A stretch of 64,000 nucleotides of DNA from Phyto melanocephala. Lineage: Eukaryota; Arthropoda; Insecta; Diptera; Rhinophoridae. The DNA is taken from contig OW799233.1 of NCBI GenBank assembly GCA_941918925.1, forward strand, positions 9,850,001 through 9,914,000, written 5' to 3'. Below the pieces are notes generated by a model, which was not told where the DNA came from, did not search any database, and saw only the letters and a list, made by a program, of their open reading frames with translations. Positions 9,546-21,108 of this stretch are shown one piece after another (position 1 is the first letter of the stretch; every line of letters begins with the position of its first letter). Made by a program: the position numbers and the translations under genes.

Positions 9546-11395
9546 AAGTAATTAAGATTTTAAAAACTTACCCTTCTTTGCATAAGGATTGAAATTTCCA
9601 CCATTGTTTTATATATTTTATAGTAATTATTTGTAAAAAATTTTAAATATTTTTTCCCTAATCCTTTTGATTTATTAAAAAAATAAACAAAAAAAATATG
9701 CAAAGAAGGGTTAAGATGATTCAACACATTTTACCAATTCGAATGATGCTCAAAACTGTCCAAGTTTCTATTGGATTTTTACTTTATGCTGAAAACATAA
9801 CTACCAAAAACGGCGAATTTTTCGCAGTGAATCTTTATGTTAAAAAATTAAATAAATTTGTGGATATGAAAATGCAAAAAATGCGAATATAACTTGTAAT
9901 TGTGTGTTATAAAAGGAGCTTTTAATGTATGCAAATCTCATCATGTTAAGTTAAGCAAATAAATCAAATAACAATACTTAAAAATTTGTTAATAACTTTA
10001 GGTGTTTTTGTTTAAACGTATTACTAATAAACAAATTTGGTGCAAACGATAAAAGATATTTTAACGATTACTTAAAGTATCGCAATTTTCACATCACTAT
10101 AAAGCGGAAGTTAAAACGCAGTTAAAATAAAAGTAAAACGTCACAAGGAATTATAGTAACAACAACAACAATAATAATAATAACAACAATAAAAATAAAT
10201 TGAAGGGACGCAGAAACCCCTAAAGAACTGCTACTAAGGAGTAGCAAGAAGAAAGAAAAGGAAAATTGATAAAAGTAAAAAAGAAAATGTCCCATATTAA
10301 TTTATATACTGATGAACAGCATGTTCTTCTTAAATCCCTTATTACGTACGATTAATATATTTGTAATATCAGTATTTTTTTTTGCCATAATGTTCATCCC
10401 TTTGTTCAGTGTGTTACTGTGTGTATGTAACATGTACTTATCCAGGTCGGTTAAACTTAAAAGGTAAAAAGAATGTTTTTTTTTGTTTCCTGTTTTTGCC
10501 TATTTACTTGGATTATTATTGCATGCGTTAAGTTATAATAAACTTTATCTAGTTGCTATTGTGAAACATCATCAAATTTAATCACACAAATGCCGAACAG
10601 TAATTTGCAGAGTTTTTTCTTTTATGAACAGTACGATTATTTATAAACAATATTTGAAATGATTAACTTTTTATTAAACCTAATGGATTACATAGAGATC
10701 AATAGCAAATAGAAAAAAATAATAAATAAATAATTTAGAATTTCTTGTAGTTTATACGTAAATACATTTATACGCTTAATTTGCAAATTAGATATTTGCA
10801 AACTAAAAATCTTGTAAAAAAATGGTTAGTCGATTAAAAGGCAAACTTTATTACAAAAACAATTACTGATTAAGGTTAGGGACTACATTATTGCAAGTTA
10901 AATTATTGTATGTTTGAGTAATAAACCATTAAATTTTTTTACAATTTAAGAATTAACCGCAAGTTGTCTGGTAATTAAATTCTGAAAACCCCAATATTTA
11001 AGTAGATTTGAATAGATTTTTTATTACGGATTTTTAAATTACACAGACAAAATAATAGTATTAATTACAAATTTATTTCGATAATACTGTTAATTAATTA
11101 AATGAATATTTGACTTTGCTCCAATTATCAAAATTATACCATTAATTAATTAAAATGTACTAATTTTAATTGAAGAAATTTGAGAAAATGTGTATTAAAA
11201 AAAGTTTTAAAAAATTAATTAAAATTTTCTAATTTTTAAATAAATTTTTTTTATTAAATTAATCACGGTTATAATTAGAATTTTTTTAAATTTATTTAAA
11301 ATATTTGTTAAATCAATTACCATCATAATTTTTTATCTTTTTAAATATTATTTTGAAAATTTATAATTAAATATTATTTAACGCCTAAAGTAGAT
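9546..11395. other. AT-rich intergenic stretch
   Basis: No gene is recognised. There is a CAA/ATA simple repeat at 10158-10196. A dispersed AT-rich repeat at 11195-11340 has a relative near 21215-21345. The ORF at 9698-9892 has no recognisable feature. Confidence 0.4.
11195..11340 (+). repeat. Dispersed AT-rich repeat, copy 1
   Basis: The string AAAAAATTAATTAAAATT followed by ATTTTTAAA, TTAATCA and TATAATTGAAA-like motifs recurs in the same order at 21215-21345. Similarity is judged by eye and weakened by low complexity. Confidence 0.35.
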
Positions 11396-13576
11396 CACGA
11401 AATGTAAAAATCCACATACGCATGTGGCTGTGACGTAATTTTGACGTCACACAGAGGAGTATTTGGCCTGAAAAGCTGGCCAAAATTATTAAACGTGTTT
11501 CTTGAATTAAAAGTTCTGGTTTTTTGATAGTTTTAGTTGTAGTATGATATAAGAAATCTAGTAGTAGATTTTGAAAAAATTACACTGCGCAACAAAAGTA
11601 CACTGCGCAAAAAAAATGTTTTTGTCTCTCTTAGAAATAAAAGTATGTGGACTATATGGATTTTGATGCCCTTAATTCAAATCTGTTTCTCTAGTACGTA
11701 AGGATTTGATTTTAAAGGCGTGGCATATTTCACCCCCTAAATCATTGGGTTGCCTAATATATTTAATCATAACTTGTAAACGGGTTCTCCGATTCTATTA
11801 GGAGGAAAATCAAAAGATGCACCGGAAAATTCTGCTTAAAGTTATTAAAAATTAAATGACGAAAAAAAATTTTTTTCCTGCAAAATTCGTCAAATTTTTT
11901 GTTTTAAAAATGCCATAAAAAAAATTTAAGAACCAAAAATTTAAATTTTTAAAATTTTTCCAAAAGCCACATTCCTAAGGAATAAAAGTCGGTATAAATA
12001 GTAAAACTCAATTAACAAATGTCGATTTTAAAGGTTTAAACTCATTCTTAACAGACTGTATGTACATGCATACGGTCTAATTAAAAAAAAAAAATTTTTT
12101 TAAATTGTAAGGCTCTTATAAAACAGTATTTTTTTTTTAATGAAAAAGGTTTTATTATATTTATTTTATATTATTTAATACATAATATACGGAAAAGTTA
12201 AACAAATAAAAATTCCTTAATAAGTATTATGTCGTATGTATATCCTTATTAGCTGCATCATCGGTGTCAGGAAGAAGAAGTGTGATGGTTTCTGATGAAA
12301 AAGTTTTTTTATTAATCCGTTGTCTTTGCGTACTGCTGCTTATAAAAGGATCACTGCTCAGAAATAACCTATTCAAGACATCTCGATTTGTATCGCTTCT
12401 GCTAAATTTCCTAAAATAATTTGTTCGATATAATCGTAAGGGCTTATTTCTGTCCTCGGCAACTTCTGCTGACAATTGGATGGTAGCCTGATACCAGGGT
12501 GCCCATGTATTTCTTAAGTACCTGTATTTATTTTTTGTAAACTTATTTTGGTGATAAATGCTTTTAAAAATTATTCTTATTAGGTACGTATATTTATTTT
12601 TTTAACAAATAATGTTTTGTAAAGCAGGTATATAAAAATATCCTTTATGGGGATGCGTGGGACATTGCCTTATAACTATTATCGATAATAAAGAATTTTT
12701 CAAATTTATAATTATAGGCAGGTATTAACATTGTTAAGTGTTAAAAGTAATGTGAATAACAGTTGAAATCAATAATTCGAAATACATAAAAGTTTATGAC
12801 CATATAAATGTATAAGAAAAAGTGCCTGATGAGCAAAAATAGAAGAAATGTAAAAATTTAAAAAAATCGTCAAAAATAATGGCGCAAACTTGCGCACACT
12901 TTTTTTTGTTTCTAAAATTAGAGATTCCAAATTTTATTGTGGTATCAAACATAATTCGTAGAGATGCTAACCTCACTTTCAAAAACCTCTTATTTTTCTT
13001 TTTTTTTGCAAAAAAGTGCATAATTTTTTTTTTTTAGCTTTTGTACTAATTGTTTCAACATGAATATTCAACATATTTCATTTTTTTTTACTTTTTTAAA
13101 TAACTTTTGATCGAGCCTTTTAGCGAAAAAAAAAATTATTGTTAAACCTTTATTCGTTTGGCCGCAGAAAATATCAAATAAACATCCAGTAACCGAAAAA
13201 AACATTTAAATCTCATATAATTTTCTTCACTTTCCTGACTTTAGCAGGGTCTCAGAGCTACAAATCACAACTAAAAGTCTTGCAAATTTACAATATAATG
13301 TAAAATATTGTTGTCTGTCGAGCTGCGTACTTAGTTTTTAAGATTTCTTAAAATTCAAATACTCCTCTGTGCGTCATCATAAAACATAAATGTATCCGCT
13401 TTTGCCACATGTGTTCACATGTGTTTCATTTTCATTTTTAGACTAAAATACATTTTGTGTAATAGCAAAATCTTACCGCATGCGGCCACTACGTTTATTT
13501 CAAAAAATCTAACTAAAGTGCTTAATATCTTAGTGACATCAGACCCACATGTGCATGTGGCCTTTTACATTTCGTG
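11396..13576 (-). mobile_element. 2.2-kb DNA transposon-like element with about 32-bp terminal inverted repeats
   Basis: The left end is CACGAAATGTAAAAATCCAC then ATACGCATGTGG. The right end, reverse-complemented, is CACGAAATGTAAAAGGCCAC then ATGCACATGTGG. A second inverted pair lies inside: CACAGAGGAGTATTTG at about 11450-11465 and its complement at 13356-13371. The right arm carries about 170 extra bases between the two blocks. No clear target duplication is visible. CAC ends occur in CMC/Chapaev and Transib elements, but class is not assigned. Strand follows the internal ORF. Confidence 0.65.
12227..12552 (-). pseudogene. C-terminal part of an unassigned transposon-associated protein
   Basis: The minus-strand frame is open from about 12552 to the stop at 12227. 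It contains WAPWYQATIQLSAEVAEDRN, then KPLRLYRTNYFRKFSR, SDTNRDVLNRLFLSSDPFIS and a Thr/Asp-rich C-terminal tail. The run (L/I)-S-E-E/A-V-A-E-x-R-N-K, Y-R-x-N, S-R-x-x-x-N-x-D and L-x-S-S-D-P resembles an uncharacterised ORF that I recall as repeated in many arthropod genomes. I cannot name its family or reaction. The first codon called by ORF finders is a TTG in mid-frame; the real start lies upstream and was not found, so the copy is probably truncated or decayed. It sits inside the inverted-repeat element at 11396-13576, which suggests that it is (part of) that element's own protein. Confidence 0.5.
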
Positions 13577-14439
13577 TAATACAGGCTTATATATTTAGTT
13601 GATCCAGCCGGTAAATTTCCAAATCGGTGGCAAAAAAAAATTCGAACTATTACCTACATTTTCATTTAACGATAAGTATTGCCTTTAAACACATCTCCAA
13701 TTACGCTGAAAATATTCATACTTTTTTTTTTAAATCGAAAGCTAGGGGACAAAAACCGGTAAAAACTTTATCTTTGGTACTTTTTAAGATCTTGTCTAAC
13801 TTCTAAAATAATTAACGTCGGAAAAAAATTTAAAATTAATTTTTCATTTATAAAATAAAAAAATCACAAAGTTCTTAGCTTTACACTAATTTGTAATAAA
13901 AAAAATTTAAAAACTTGGTCTTTCAGTTTATCTGGAATAAAAAAACGAATTTATCCATGGATTTTCATGCAATGAAATTTATTTTATTTCTAAGAAATGC
14001 ATTTTTAGGATTAAGTACCAAAACTGGTAGTTATTTGTTGCTTTATATTTTTTATAAATTTTTTAATATCAAAAATTTTATAATATTACAAAAAAAAAAT
14101 TGTCCGTCTTGTTCCTCGATAACTCCAAAACTAATTACTACATCAGAAAATGATATTAAAAAAACTTAAAGCCGGCGTTATTTAAAGTTTTCAGACGAAT
14201 TGCTAAACAAAGGTGACTATAGTGAATCAAAAAAATAAAGTTGCTATTCTGGGGAAAAAAAGTTGCCATTTCTTGCATAGTGTAATCAGTCAATTCAACA
14301 TTTCTAAGGAATATTTTTTTCTGTGTAGTGTAAAAAGTACTCACAAAGGAGATAATCAACTGTTTTAATCCTGAGCTTTTTCTAAATTTATATGTTTAGG
14401 TGTTGCAAATTAAAGCAAATTTGCAAAATTGAATAAAAA
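13577..14439. other. Unassigned AT-rich stretch
   Basis: Overlapping ORFs at 13915-14359 on both strands lack motifs. Nothing further is recognised. Confidence 0.35.
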
Positions 14440-15200
14440 GTATTTGGGGCGATAAATAAACACATAAGTCTTACCCGCAGCTACACCGTATGTGATCCAT
14501 TCGTGAGCTACAACTTTGGCATGCCGTTCCAGCATTTCGGTCGGGATCAGACTAACGAATATTCTTATGTTGTATATAGACTATTCTGTATTAATCACTT
14601 TTCTGTATCAATCGCCAAATTAGGAATTGGGGTTTATAAGGAGATTTAACAGAAGAATTGAAATCCTCCTTTATTCCTTTTGTTTTTTTAAAAAGCGTGT
14701 TTTCAGACTACTCGATCACTGTATCATTTTACAGGCTGAACTATCAGCAATTAAAAAAAGCCGTAATATGGTTGTTCTTGGATTATATTCGTATTGACTT
14801 ATACAATATCACAACGGGACCCTCGGAGGACCCAAGTGAGCTATGCCTTCGGGCGGCTGCCGGATCTAACCTATACAATATTTTTAGCAGTAGTCGTTCT
14901 AGTTTCACATCGCTAACCGATTCTGATTATGGGATGCCAGACATCTTTAAATGTGATGGCAATACGTCCGTTGTCGAGCTCAGGTGGGTACTACAAAGTT
15001 TTGCACAGTGCACAGATTAGTGAAAAGCAAAACTATTTTTTACTCAGTGGAGATTGACGTATTCACTGGCTCACCATTTCCGCCCTGGTCAAATAGAAAA
15101 AATACAAGTTTGCACAGAATAGAGAGTACGCAGAGACTTCTACTTGCGAAATAACGAAACAAATTTGGCCGTCGATGATCGACTGTTAAACACAGTCACT
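14440..15200 (+). pseudogene. Decayed LINE ORF2 fragment (RNase H region)
   Basis: Around 14615-14770 the plus strand reads AKLGIGVYKE and, in another frame, DHCIILQAELSAIKKS. This is the Gly-rich strand and the QAEL(S/L)AI helix of LINE RNase H domains, which carries the catalytic Glu. At about 15090-15140 a short LHRIESTQRLLLAK string recalls the RIE-x-VQR motif found between RT and RNase H in many LINEs, so order or frame is scrambled. Stops and frameshifts separate the pieces. The ORF at 14658-15020 spans part of this in the wrong frame. No functional product is expected. Confidence 0.45.
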
Positions 15201-15504
15201 ACCTGGATTTAGCAGAAGTTAGAACTAATTATGTAAAAGGAAGCTTTCTTAAAGATTTATCAAATGTATCTCACATTGATATAGGGAGGATACACTCCTT
15301 TATTCTTGCAACAATTTTTGAATTATGGAGCCCTTATTTTTTTAGGGGGAGGTGGGATCAGCTACTACATATGCAAAGAACCCTTTATGTAACTAAGTGT
15401 GGCAGTGTTCAGAACTTATTGATGGGGAAACGTGTAAATATTATTTATTGCACTTTTTAGATGTTCTCTCTTTCTTTCATAATAAAAATGCCTTTCGATG
15501 TCTG

Positions 15505-15630
15505 CATTGGCGTAGCTACAAATTTTTTACGGGGTAGCAAAATCTTAACAATAAATTGTGTGCAAAATCTTAAACTGAGTGTTTTCAAATTCTGGAGAGG
15601 AGGAATCGCACCCCACCAGTTACGCCAATG
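15505..15630. mobile_element. hAT-type MITE, 126 bp
   Basis: The ends are CATTGGCGTAGCT and its imperfect complement AGTTACGCCAATG. Flanks are GATGTCTG (15497-15504) and GATGTTAG (15631-15638), an 8-bp duplication with two mismatches. The GGCGTAACT-type end is common in hAT MITEs. The ORFs crossing it on both strands are shadows. Confidence 0.7.
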
Positions 15631-16044
15631 GATGTTAGACACTGTACAATTAAGTATATATGTATGTGGCTTATTTATGAAGTCGCGCATTCTTTGCCAT
15701 ACATATCGCAGTCTCCAAACCCCAATTCGACTCAATTTAAATTTGTTGCGGATTCAAAAAATGTTTTACATCTAAAAGTTTTTTATTAATTTTTTACTTT
15801 ATTGAAAAATTAATGTGCAACACTGCAGAAGTAAGAGTTTGATTTTTCAATTCACTAATTTTTTGTTTTCTTGACGTTAATTTAATTATTTAACATGAAA
15901 CGATCAAAATTAAAACTTTTTCTTTTACAATGAAAATTCAAATTTTTTATTAATCCCTTTTTAAGCCAAAAATTGACTAGTTATAAGTATTTAGCATAAT
16001 ACGACTTATAATGCCTGAAAAACTGTACAACTTATAATGTATGA

Positions 16045-16091
16045 ATTTTTTTTTCGTAGGATATAGCGAAGTGCACCGGGTCTCAGCTAGT
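16045..16091 (+). mobile_element. Helitron 3' end
   Basis: TAGGATATAGCGAAGTGCAC then CGGGTCTCAGCTAGT ends in CTAGT, the CTRR-T signature. The GC-rich, hairpin-prone stretch just upstream is typical of Helitron 3' termini. The reverse strand of 36655-36690 shows a similar end. The 5' extent is unknown. Confidence 0.6.
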
Positions 16092-17021
16092 GTAAGTGTA
16101 GTTGTGTAAAACTATGTATGTAAATATAACTACTACATTCCCCGCTAAATATCTACTTGGTTAAGTATACACTTAAGTAGTTAAAGTAAACAGCTCTATT
16201 GCTGAAGTGATGGTAACTGTACTATTTACACAACAAACATGCTGCAATATTAATTTACTGCAGTAAACTCTACCTTGTAATGTGTAAAGGAAAAAGCTTA
16301 AGAAAATGTGTACTTTGGCGCCAAAAAGGTGGGTGTAACAACAACGTATATAAATCGCAATACATAATAGAAAAAAGGGGCTTGTATTCGAAAAGCTTTT
16401 ATTCAAAATTGCATTCAATCATAATTATAGAGCACAGAAACTGCTAAGTATATACTCACACCAACGCTTACATTGAAGAAACAGGTTTTCTGTAAAGGTG
16501 ATAACGGTGTTACTGACGTCAAAAATAATAAATATGTAAGTTGAACGAATTAAGTTTACACTAAAGCTTATACTATTTTATAATTACTTATTTATTCGCC
16601 GGAATTTTAACTAAATTGATTTTTTTTTTCGATAGGACGATTTTTATATTGACAACATTACCTGCTGGGACAGTGCTTTGTTGTTTTGGCAGTAATTCGT
16701 CTTGTATATACTTGCATTGGAGTTATATGGTCAGGCGGAATAAATTGTTAAAATGTTTAAAATCAAAGATGGTGTACAAAATGGTACAGTTAACGGTAAG
16801 CGGTATGAAGACATGATTACTATCAACTTTGTGATTTAAATAGGATGTCACCATTAGTCACACAGTGCGCGATATACAATAGTTTAACGGGGTGCTAATC
16901 ATAATCGCATGACTGCTTGGAAAACCCAGATAATAATTGATTGCATAAATACTAGGAAGGCAACATTTGAAAATATATTTTTCGAATTCAGACTGATTAA
17001 CTTTCAAGAGTGTGTTAAAGT
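16092..17021. other. Unassigned stretch
   Basis: No gene or repeat is recognised. ORFs at 16173-16418 and 16616-16816 lack motifs. Confidence 0.35.
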
Positions 17022-17636
17022 AGGTTCGTTCGAGAACTCACAAATTTGTACGAATTTGTACAAATTTTTACTGCATTTTACGAAATTGCGTTCGTTTACA
17101 CAAATTTGTAGTAAATGAGAGCAGAAATAGAGAGCGAAAAGTGACAATTCTTGACTTAGTATTTGCAAATTTTTACTACAGAAATTTCTTGCAGTAAGAT
17201 TTAGCAAAACCAAAAAACATATGATTCAAAAGGTAAACAAACAAAAGTAAGCAAACAAAAAGTATACAATTTGTGAAAAAAATGTTAAAAAAAAGGAAAA
17301 TCCAAACAAAAGTGCAAAATATTATTAAATTTAAATTATTTGTGAAATAAAGTTAGTTAACAATGTCTACAGATGTTTTAATTTTTTTTTATTTGATTAA
17401 TTTAATTTGTTTGATTTGTCGAGAACCGATAGAAAAGGAAATAAATATCAAAAGCGAAAAAATTGTTTCAACACAATATTTATTTGCCTTCAGCTGTTGC
17501 TTCAATCTTACGAATTTTTACAAATGTCTGTTCGAGTACTTTTTTGCACAAATTCTCTTTTTGAGAGTAAAATTTTCAATTTACTAAATAATTACTCATT
17601 TACTACAAAGTGCAGTAAAAGTACTCGAACGAACCT
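17022..17636. mobile_element. Terminal-inverted-repeat element, 615 bp, non-coding
   Basis: Perfect 13-bp inverted ends: AGGTTCGTTCGAG at 17022-17034 and CTCGAACGAACCT at 17624-17636. Subterminal motifs (ACAAATTTGTA, TTTTTACTGCA, TACTCGAAC) repeat in both orientations. No clear target duplication is seen. The ORFs inside are low-complexity shadows. Confidence 0.65.
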
Positions 17637-17994
17637 TGTGTTTCTGTATACTACCCGTATGTAAATATATGCACCACCCTCAAGGGCCACATGTCATAAA
17701 TTATTTGAGTATGCCATAAATTGAGCCAATTTATGAATCCTAAAAATAAATTACCTCAATTAATTTAAACAGAATTTTATTGTGTGTAAACCTTTGATTT
17801 AAAATTTTTTAAAATATCTTAAATCAAATAATAAATAAAAAAATATTTTTTTTTTGTTAAATTTTCATATTATATGTAAAAATTGTTTAACAAAGGTTGG
17901 TCCAAACATAATCCACGATGTTCATAGCAAGTCGCACCTTAACGCCAAGATTTTTACCAAACTTAATTTGGCATTTCTTTGTTTCAGGGTTTGA
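17637..17994. other. Unassigned AT-rich stretch
   Basis: No gene is recognised. The right half may be the 5' non-coding part of the DD41D element that follows. Confidence 0.3.
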
Positions 17995-18745
17995 CAATTT
18001 CAGACATTGAGCAACGTGCTAAGGTTGCTGAAGCCCTTTATGATAATGAGCGTTAAAATCAAAATGCATTTTACAAAGCGACGATGAACACTTGTGCCTC
18101 AGTGGATTCGTTAACAAGCAAAATTATCGTATTTGGGCAAATGAGAATCTACTACTTAAGGCCATGACTGACTATCAGATTTAGTCGTTCGATATGTCAA
18201 AAATTGTATGTGTGTTCAGAAAGTGTGTTAGTGTAGACACAAAGTGCACATGTGTGACAGATTTTTTGACAAGAGTGACCGATTTGATAATCTTTTGGAA
18301 ATTTTCATAAAATAGTAGTTTCTGTGCGATCAGAGTTGCTTTTTCTAAGCAAGTATGACAGTGTGGCATCCAATAACACATTTTGTTTCGATTTTTTCAT
18401 GTAGGACAGAAAACTATCAGATTTTTATTTGACATAATCGCACGACTTTGTAGGATAGTCAGTCATGGCCTTTAGTGATTGTTGAAAAGCTGATGCATCT
18501 ACAAAGAGTGACTGTTTGGTTCGCTTTTTGGGCTGGCGGCGTCAATGCGCAGTACTTCTGCGAAAATGAGGTGGGCCAGTTACTTATCGTGAATGGTGTT
18601 TGCTATCACGAGATGATAACGTACTTATTGGGACTAGAAGTTAGACCATATGTGGTTCCAACTGGATGATGCAACTTCCCACACAGCTAACGAAACAATG
18701 GCTCTGTTGAGCCAGAAATTCAATGGCAGTGTTGTATACGTTCGT
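17995..18745 (+). pseudogene. DD41D (rosa-group) mariner-like transposase relic, interrupted by a MITE
   Basis: The N-terminal piece reads DIEQRAKVAEALYDNER with an in-frame stop, matching the helix-turn-helix start of the family. A deletion then jumps to LSGFVNKQNYRIWANEN, where the catalytic core normally has (D)EAHFxLxGxVNKQNxRIW. After a 320-bp insertion (18154-18476) the frame resumes with VIVEKLMHLQRVTVWFAFWA, GGVNAQYFCENEVGQLLIV and NGVCYHEMI. A shifted frame then gives QLDDATSHTANETMALL, the second catalytic Asp region. Transposases of this type cut and paste at TA sites. Stops, deletion and insertion make this copy dead. Confidence 0.75.
18154..18476. mobile_element. MITE of about 320 bp inserted in the DD41D relic
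   Basis: Left end ACTTAAGGCCATGACTGACT then ATC; right end, reverse-complemented, ACTAAAGGCCATGACTGACT then ATC, with weaker similarity continuing about 25 bp (GTCG-TCGAT-ATGTCAAA). The transposase frame is continuous across the insertion if it is removed. The target duplication is unclear. Confidence 0.7.
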
Positions 18746-19123
18746 AAATATAAGAATAGATAAAGATTAAGTGCTGCATCCATAAACATTATCAATTACA
18801 TTTATTTTACACCCGTTGCAACTAACGATTGTCAATTCGACGATGGCATTTTTAAAATTTTTTTTTGATAATTAAAATATTTTTTTCTGTACAAAATTGA
18901 TGTTATTGGACCTTGTAATCCCTTATATATTAAAACAAAAACAACTCAGCAACTAACGCTATATGCTATAAATGTGAGCGTGATCGACGCATGCAATAGG
19001 AGATGTTATAAGTAATAAGAGAGATGTGCTCGACGAACGTTCGTACTCTAGGGTTAAACTGCTATTCTATGAATATTTTACTAATGAATCTTCAATAGTT
19101 TGTATATATACAGCAGTAACTTT

Positions 19124-19896
19124 TTATACCCTTCACACAGTGAAAAAGGGTATATATAGGTTTGTCATTCCGTGTGAAATTTCTAAAATTTTCATTTCCG
19201 ACCCCATAAAGTATATATTTTCTGAAAGCTTATGAATAGGGGAATCGATTTAGCTCTGTCAGTCTGTCCGTCTGTCCGTGTATACACACGGAAAATCAAC
19301 TCTTTGGAGCCCCCCGAAATCGCTTGGACCCGGGTGAGGTATTAAAATATCAGAAATATTCGGGAGTAGAACGGTATTGAAAATCCGAAACATCGGTTCA
19401 TAAACAACTGAGATATGAGCAAAAACCCACGACCACCTCGATTTTTTTTTCACAAAAACAACATTACAACAACATACATTCAAACATACAAACGTGGGAT
19501 CGAATCCCAGCTGAGCCAAAAAATTTTTTTTTTTATTTTTTTATATTTTTTTTAAATTTTTTTTTAAATTTTTTTATTTTTTTTTTTATTTTTTATTTAA
19601 TATATTATTTATATTTTTATTATTTTTTTTATTTTTTTTTTTAATTTTTTTTTTTTAAATTTTGTATTAAATTTTTTTAAAAAATTTTTTTTTTATATTT
19701 TTTTTATTTTTTTTTTTAACATACATACGTTAATTTTTAATTTTACAATGGGATGTTTTTATATATGTATGTTTTTTATATGTATGTACGTATTTCATAT
19801 GAGATGAATGGTGATACAAACTACTGTTATTGCATGACTACACGTTGTGAAGGGTATATAAGATTCGTCATGGCCAATATAGCACTCTTACTTGTT
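19124..19896 (+). mobile_element. DINE/Helentron-like element, complete ends (copy H)
   Basis: 5' hairpin TATACCCTTCACACAGTG, core, T-rich middle (19515-19725) and 3' tail ending CTCTTACTTGTT. The minisatellite is short. The 3' hairpin has lost three bases (CATGGCCAATAT instead of CATGGCCGAATAT-like). This is an isolated full-length copy, useful as the reference for the cluster at 4.2-7.1 kb. Confidence 0.85.
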
Positions 19897-20814
19897 AGAG
19901 AAAAGGTTTGTACATTTTTATTAAGTTTCAACAAATTATATAGAAAATTATTTTAACTTTAATAAGTTACATAGAAGTTTTAAAGAATTATCTTTGGCAA
20001 AAATTTTATCTAATTAGATTATGTGTTAATGGTATTATAGGGTGTTCGAAACTAAATATTGTATTTCTCATTTGAACGTTTAGTTAGAATAACAGTTAGT
20101 TGAGTAGAGCAGTAATGTTATGACCTAGATTATGTTGATGAGATGTTGTTAGGTTGAGTCTTTTTTGACATGCATTTTATTTGCCACCGCCAAGTGATGA
20201 GTGTTGCCAGAAATTAGATCTAATTTTTCCCAAAAAATTAACAACTTGATTTAAAGTTTAACAACTAAATGTGTAAAAATATAACAAATTTATACATATT
20301 CTATTTAAAGAAAATTGTGATTACTAAACTAAGTTACTATGGCAACACTATCTACTATGGTCTTTTCCTTATTTCTTCCTCTTCAAACATGGTTTTTAAC
20401 AAACAATAAAGCAGTTGCTCTAAAAAAGCTTAATTTTACATTCTCCATTCGATAGTGTACACGTAAACAATCAAACTAACCAATAAATAAACAAATGTAC
20501 AACAAAAAAAGTGAACGTTATTTACAGATAATTTCGTCATTGTTGCATGGTGTTTTGAACCATTAGAAAAAGCTTTCAATACATACACATTTTTTTATGT
20601 ACAATTTTTCTTACAATGTGGCTGTTAAGTAAAATATAAAACTAGTACTTGTTGTTGCAACAACACGTTGCAATGTGAATTGAACTAAACAAAACTGAGA
20701 GTAGAGTAGGTATAGTTTTGAGCACGTTTTTGGGTTGAGGACATATTAAAAGATTAAAAAAGCAAAAAAAAAAAATAAAAATAAAAAATTTAAATACGAA
20801 ATGAAAAGAAGCAG
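19897..20814. other. Unassigned stretch
   Basis: No gene is recognised. An A-rich tract lies at 20756-20790. The minus-strand ORFs at 20642-21053 are shadows of the transposase relic and of poly-A. Confidence 0.35.
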
Positions 20815-21108
20815 AACAAAGTAGATGCAAAGTAGATTGCATTTGGGGTACAGAAAACCAGCACGCATACATTGAAAGGCCGATACACCCAAAACGAGTC
20901 ACTGTTTATTGAGGATTTTGGACCAGAGGCATAATTGGGCCATTTTTCTTCGAAAATGAGCAAGGAGTGGCCGTAGTCAATGGCGATCGTTATCGGGCCA
21001 TGTTGGACGAATTTTTTGTTCACAAAAATTGAAGAGGATGATATTGGCAACATTTGGTTTCAACAGGACGGCGCTACGTACCACACCGCCGAAGCTAACC
21101 TTTTTTAT
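20815..21108 (+). pseudogene. DD41D mariner-like transposase fragment
   Basis: The plus frame reads DCIWGTENQHAYIERPIHPK, RVTVY then a stop, GFWTRGIIGPFFFENEQG, VAVVNGDRYRAMLDEFF and, after another stop, DIGNIWFQQDGATYHTAEA. This covers the block between catalytic Asp 1 and Asp 2 of the family, including the QQDGA motif. Both ends of the gene are missing. It differs from the 17995 and 32455 copies, so it is a separate subfamily or an older insertion. Not functional. Confidence 0.75.

Noticed and set aside
13597..13612. TTGATCCAGCCGG resembling the start of 18S rRNA
   Set aside because: The match stops after a dozen bases and nothing downstream resembles rRNA.
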